From NCBI GenBank assembly GCA_963839725.1, contig CAWIWT010000022.1, forward strand, positions 124,001 through 188,000: a stretch of DNA of 64,000 bases, given 5' to 3'. Below the pieces are notes generated by a model. It saw only the letters and a program-made list of their open reading frames with translations. It made no database searches and was not told the origin of the DNA. Below are positions 61,841 to 64,000 of this stretch, piece by piece; the stretch's first letter is position 1, and each line of letters begins with the position of its first letter. The translations under genes and the position numbers were made by a program. Source of the stretch: Kumtagia sp963839725 (GTDB taxonomy: Bacteria > Pseudomonadota > Alphaproteobacteria > Rhizobiales > Rhizobiaceae).

Positions 61841-64000
61841 GCTGGCTCCCGCTCTCCTTCGGCCTGCCGGCGGTTTTGTGGGGCCTGCTGGCGCTTCCGG
61901 TCATATGGTGGCTGCTGCGGCTCACCCCGCCGCGCCCGCAGCAGGAAGTATTTCCGCCGCTGCATATCCTCGCGCGCGTTCTGAAACGCGAGGAAACGCC
62001 CTATCAAAGCCCATGGTGGCTAACGCTGCTTCGCCTGATCATGGCGGCGCTGGTGATCATCGCGCTGGCTGAACCGATCTTCAATCCGCGGGAACGGGTA
62101 CACACAGGCGGCGAGGGTCTTGCAATCGTCATGGACAACGGCTGGTCGAGCGCGACCGATTGGGATCGCCGTGTCGCCACCGCCGAGCGCCTGATCGCCG
62201 ATGCCGCCTCGTCCGGTACTCCGGTTCTGCTGGCCTTCACCGCCGAAAAGCCGAATGCCGACATCGGCCCCTTCGACGCGGCGGCCGCCCGCGATCGCCT
62301 GCGTGCGGCCGAACCGCGCCCGATCCCGACAGACCGTCCCGCCGTCTATGCTCGCGTGGCCGACGCGCTGAAAGCAATGCCAGATGCAAGCGTTGCCGTC
62401 CTTGCCGACGGGTTGGCGCAGCCAAGCGACCAGCGCGCCTTCGCGGCGCTTTTTGCCAACCAGCCCAAGGCGGTGATCTGGGCCGCTCCGGATCGGCTTG
62501 CAATGCTCGGCCTCACCGCCACCGAAAACGCGGTCGAAGGCTTTAACCTCACCGCCATTCGCGCCGCGGGCGATCCGGCGCCGCGCCAGGTGGTTGCCGG
62601 CGCTTTCGACGACAAGGGCCGCCGCATTGCCGATGCCACGCTGACCTTCGGTGCGGGCGAAACCACAGCCACGGCTCTGATGAATGTGCCTTTCGAATTG
62701 CGCAACGACTTCTCCTCCCTCGCGCTCGATGGCGAACAGCAGGCTGCCGCCGTGCGCGTTCTTGATGAAAGCGCCAAGCGCCGCCGCGTCGGCCTGATCT
62801 CGCAGTCGGAGGCCGACCAGGCACAGCCGTTGCTTTCGCCGCTTTATTACATCCGCACCGCGTTGGAGCCCTTCGCCGATCTGGTTGAAACCTCAAACCC
62901 CGATCTGGCTGTTTCGATTCCCGAACTGATCGACCGCAAGCCGGCGATGATCGTGATGGCCGATGTCGGCACGATCCCTGAATCCGCTCACGTCAAGCTG
63001 GTTGATTGGGTGAAAGGCGGCGGCACGCTGGTGCGCTTCGCCGGTTCGAAGTTGGCCGCCGCCGATCCGGATTCCGACCTGCTGCCGGTGCGGTTGAGGA
63101 CTGGCGAACGTGCGCTGGGCGGCACGCTGTCCTGGACCGAGCCACAGCCCGTGACCGAATTTCCGCCAAGCGGCCCCTTTTCCGACCTGACCCCGCCCAG
63201 CGAGGTGACCGTCGCCCGCCAGGTTTTGGCCGAACCGACGCCGGACCTCGTGGAACGCACCTGGGCCACTCTCGCCGACGGCACGCCGCTGGTTACCGGT
63301 GACAAGCGCGGCAAGGGCACCATCGCGCTTTTCCACATCACGCCACAGGCGACATGGTCGAACCTGCCCATCTCCGGCAGCTTCGTGGAAATGCTGCGCC
63401 GGCTGGTGCAGATGTCGCGAAACCAGGGCACCGTCGCCGCCAATGCGGAAGGCCACGTCGCTGCTCTCGCCCCTTACCGCATGATCGCGGCTGATGGTGT
63501 ACTGGTGCCGCCGACACCCGATGCGCGGCCACTGACGATCCGTCCAGGCGCCTTGCCTGTAACCATCGAGAACCCGCCCGGTCTGTATGGAACGGAGGAG
63601 GGTGTCTACGCCCACAATCTGCTCGCCGCCGACAGTACCTTCACGCCGCTCGCAAAACCGCAAATACCAGCGCCGATCACCGATCTGCGCTATGATTTCG
63701 ATGAATCGCGGAATTTGAAGGGTGCGCTCGTGGCCGCTGCCGTTGCGCTGATGGTGCTGGATACGCTGGCTGTGTTCTGGATGGGCGGCGTTTTCGCCCG
63801 TCGCGGCAGGCGCAGTGCGGTGCGCGCGGCTGCCGGAGCCGCGACCGTTATCGCATTGGCTCTGGGCTTGCTGGCGAGCTTTGCCGAGCCGACGCGTGCC
63901 GACGATGTCAAGCCTGGCGATGCGGAAGCGATCGAGGCCATCTCCACGACCCGCCTCGCCTATGTCATCACTGGTGACAACAGTATCGATTCCATCAGCC
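61837..64000 (+). CDS. BatA-like / DUF4159 membrane protein, incomplete at window end
   Basis: An open frame of 721 codons that runs off the window. It starts MSWLPLSFGLPAVLWG, an N-terminal aerotolerance-regulator (BatA) segment with two membrane helices (LPAVLWGLLALPVIWW and LIMAALVIIALAE), then GLAIVMDNGWSS, a vWA-like part. A mid-protein KGGGTLVRFAGSKLAA resembles the GATase-like domain. After an extracytoplasmic stretch a helix (LVAAAVALMVLDTLAVFW) at about 630 leads to a further segment, ending near TTRLAYVITGD, where the DUF4159 domain begins. Overlapping the DUF58 stop implies coupling. Confidence 0.88.
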   Translation, partial: MSWLPLSFGLPAVLWGLLALPVIWWLLRLTPPRPQQEVFPPLHILARVLKREETPYQSPWWLTLLRLIMAALVIIALAEPIFNPRERVHTGGEGLAIVMDNGWSSATDWDRRVATAERLIADAASSGTPVLLAFTAEKPNADIGPFDAAAARDRLRAAEPRPIPTDRPAVYARVADALKAMPDASVAVLADGLAQPSDQRAFAALFANQPKAVIWAAPDRLAMLGLTATENAVEGFNLTAIRAAGDPAPRQVVAGAFDDKGRRIADATLTFGAGETTATALMNVPFELRNDFSSLALDGEQQAAAVRVLDESAKRRRVGLISQSEADQAQPLLSPLYYIRTALEPFADLVETSNPDLAVSIPELIDRKPAMIVMADVGTIPESAHVKLVDWVKGGGTLVRFAGSKLAAADPDSDLLPVRLRTGERALGGTLSWTEPQPVTEFPPSGPFSDLTPPSEVTVARQVLAEPTPDLVERTWATLADGTPLVTGDKRGKGTIALFHITPQATWSNLPISGSFVEMLRRLVQMSRNQGTVAANAEGHVAALAPYRMIAADGVLVPPTPDARPLTIRPGALPVTIENPPGLYGTEEGVYAHNLLAADSTFTPLAKPQIPAPITDLRYDFDESRNLKGALVAAAVALMVLDTLAVFWMGGVFARRGRRSAVRAAAGAATVIALALGLLASFAEPTRADDVKPGDAEAIEAISTTRLAYVITGDNSIDSIS

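Overview
The window is GC-rich chromosomal DNA from an alphaproteobacterium of the order Hyphomicrobiales (Rhizobiales), most like Mesorhizobium or a close relative. This rests on a BA14K-family protein, a petP/petR pair, a split petABC operon with rhizobial-type proteins, DUF1344, DUF1272, DUF6665 and DUF1285 proteins, an alphaproteobacterial LexA box (GTTC-N7-GTTC) and the gene order rplY-pth-ychF. No species can be named from sequence reading alone. No CRISPR array, complete insertion sequence, rRNA or intact tRNA was seen.

Layout. 0-5.5 kb: two cold-shock genes, a BA14K protein, a glyoxalase-II-like hydrolase, a small membrane protein, ilvE, and divergently petP-petR. 5.5-8.1 kb: a chromate-resistance operon (rhodanese-ChrB fusion, then ChrA) and the remnant of a TauE/SafE permease. 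8.3-13.9 kb: DEAD-box helicase, rplY, pth, a RibD-like reductase and ychF. 14.0-19.6 kb: an accessory block that starts beside a degenerate tRNA-Ser(UGA). It holds a ribose-type ABC importer flanked by two predicted TIM-barrel hydrolases of no recognised specificity. 19.9-23.0 kb: pcm, a broken VOC gene, and a Tat-exported aldo/keto reductase with a DUF6064 membrane protein. 23.0-31.3 kb: a nine-gene minus-strand operon for uptake and breakdown of a nucleoside-like compound (BMP-type binding protein, ATPase, two permeases, amidohydrolase, purine nucleoside phosphorylase, two SDRs). 31.8-33.2 kb: dinB under a LexA box. 33.3-36.1 kb: a decayed integrative element (phage-type protein, DUF3631 helicase, zinc-finger protein, integrase). 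36.4-45 kb: animal-type haem peroxidase, corA, ung, two MaoC proteins, apt, lldD, a DUF1272 protein and a Tat-exported metallo-hydrolase. 45.2-48.0 kb: petABC (cytochrome bc1). 48.4-52.7 kb: two tandem ABC exporters with a DUF6665 protein. 52.8-56.8 kb: trmL, soxR with its operator, hemF and small proteins. 56.9-64 kb: cca-nudix-DUF1285, diverging from moxR-DUF58-BatA/DUF4159, which runs off the window.

A striking feature of the whole window is single-base frame disruption. rplY carries an in-frame TAG plus a slip. pth, a VOC gene (twice), the nucleoside ABC ATPase, an ABC exporter, the phage-type protein (three times), the DUF3631 helicase and the integrase are all shifted. In each case the conserved protein resumes in another frame. 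Because housekeeping genes such as pth are affected, sequencing or assembly indels are the simplest explanation for many of them. True decay is more credible for the integrative element. Biologically the most unusual parts are the 14.2-19.6 kb sugar-import/hydrolase block, the nested palindrome array inside the moxR operon (60.57-60.86 kb), and the nucleoside cluster with two dehydrogenases.
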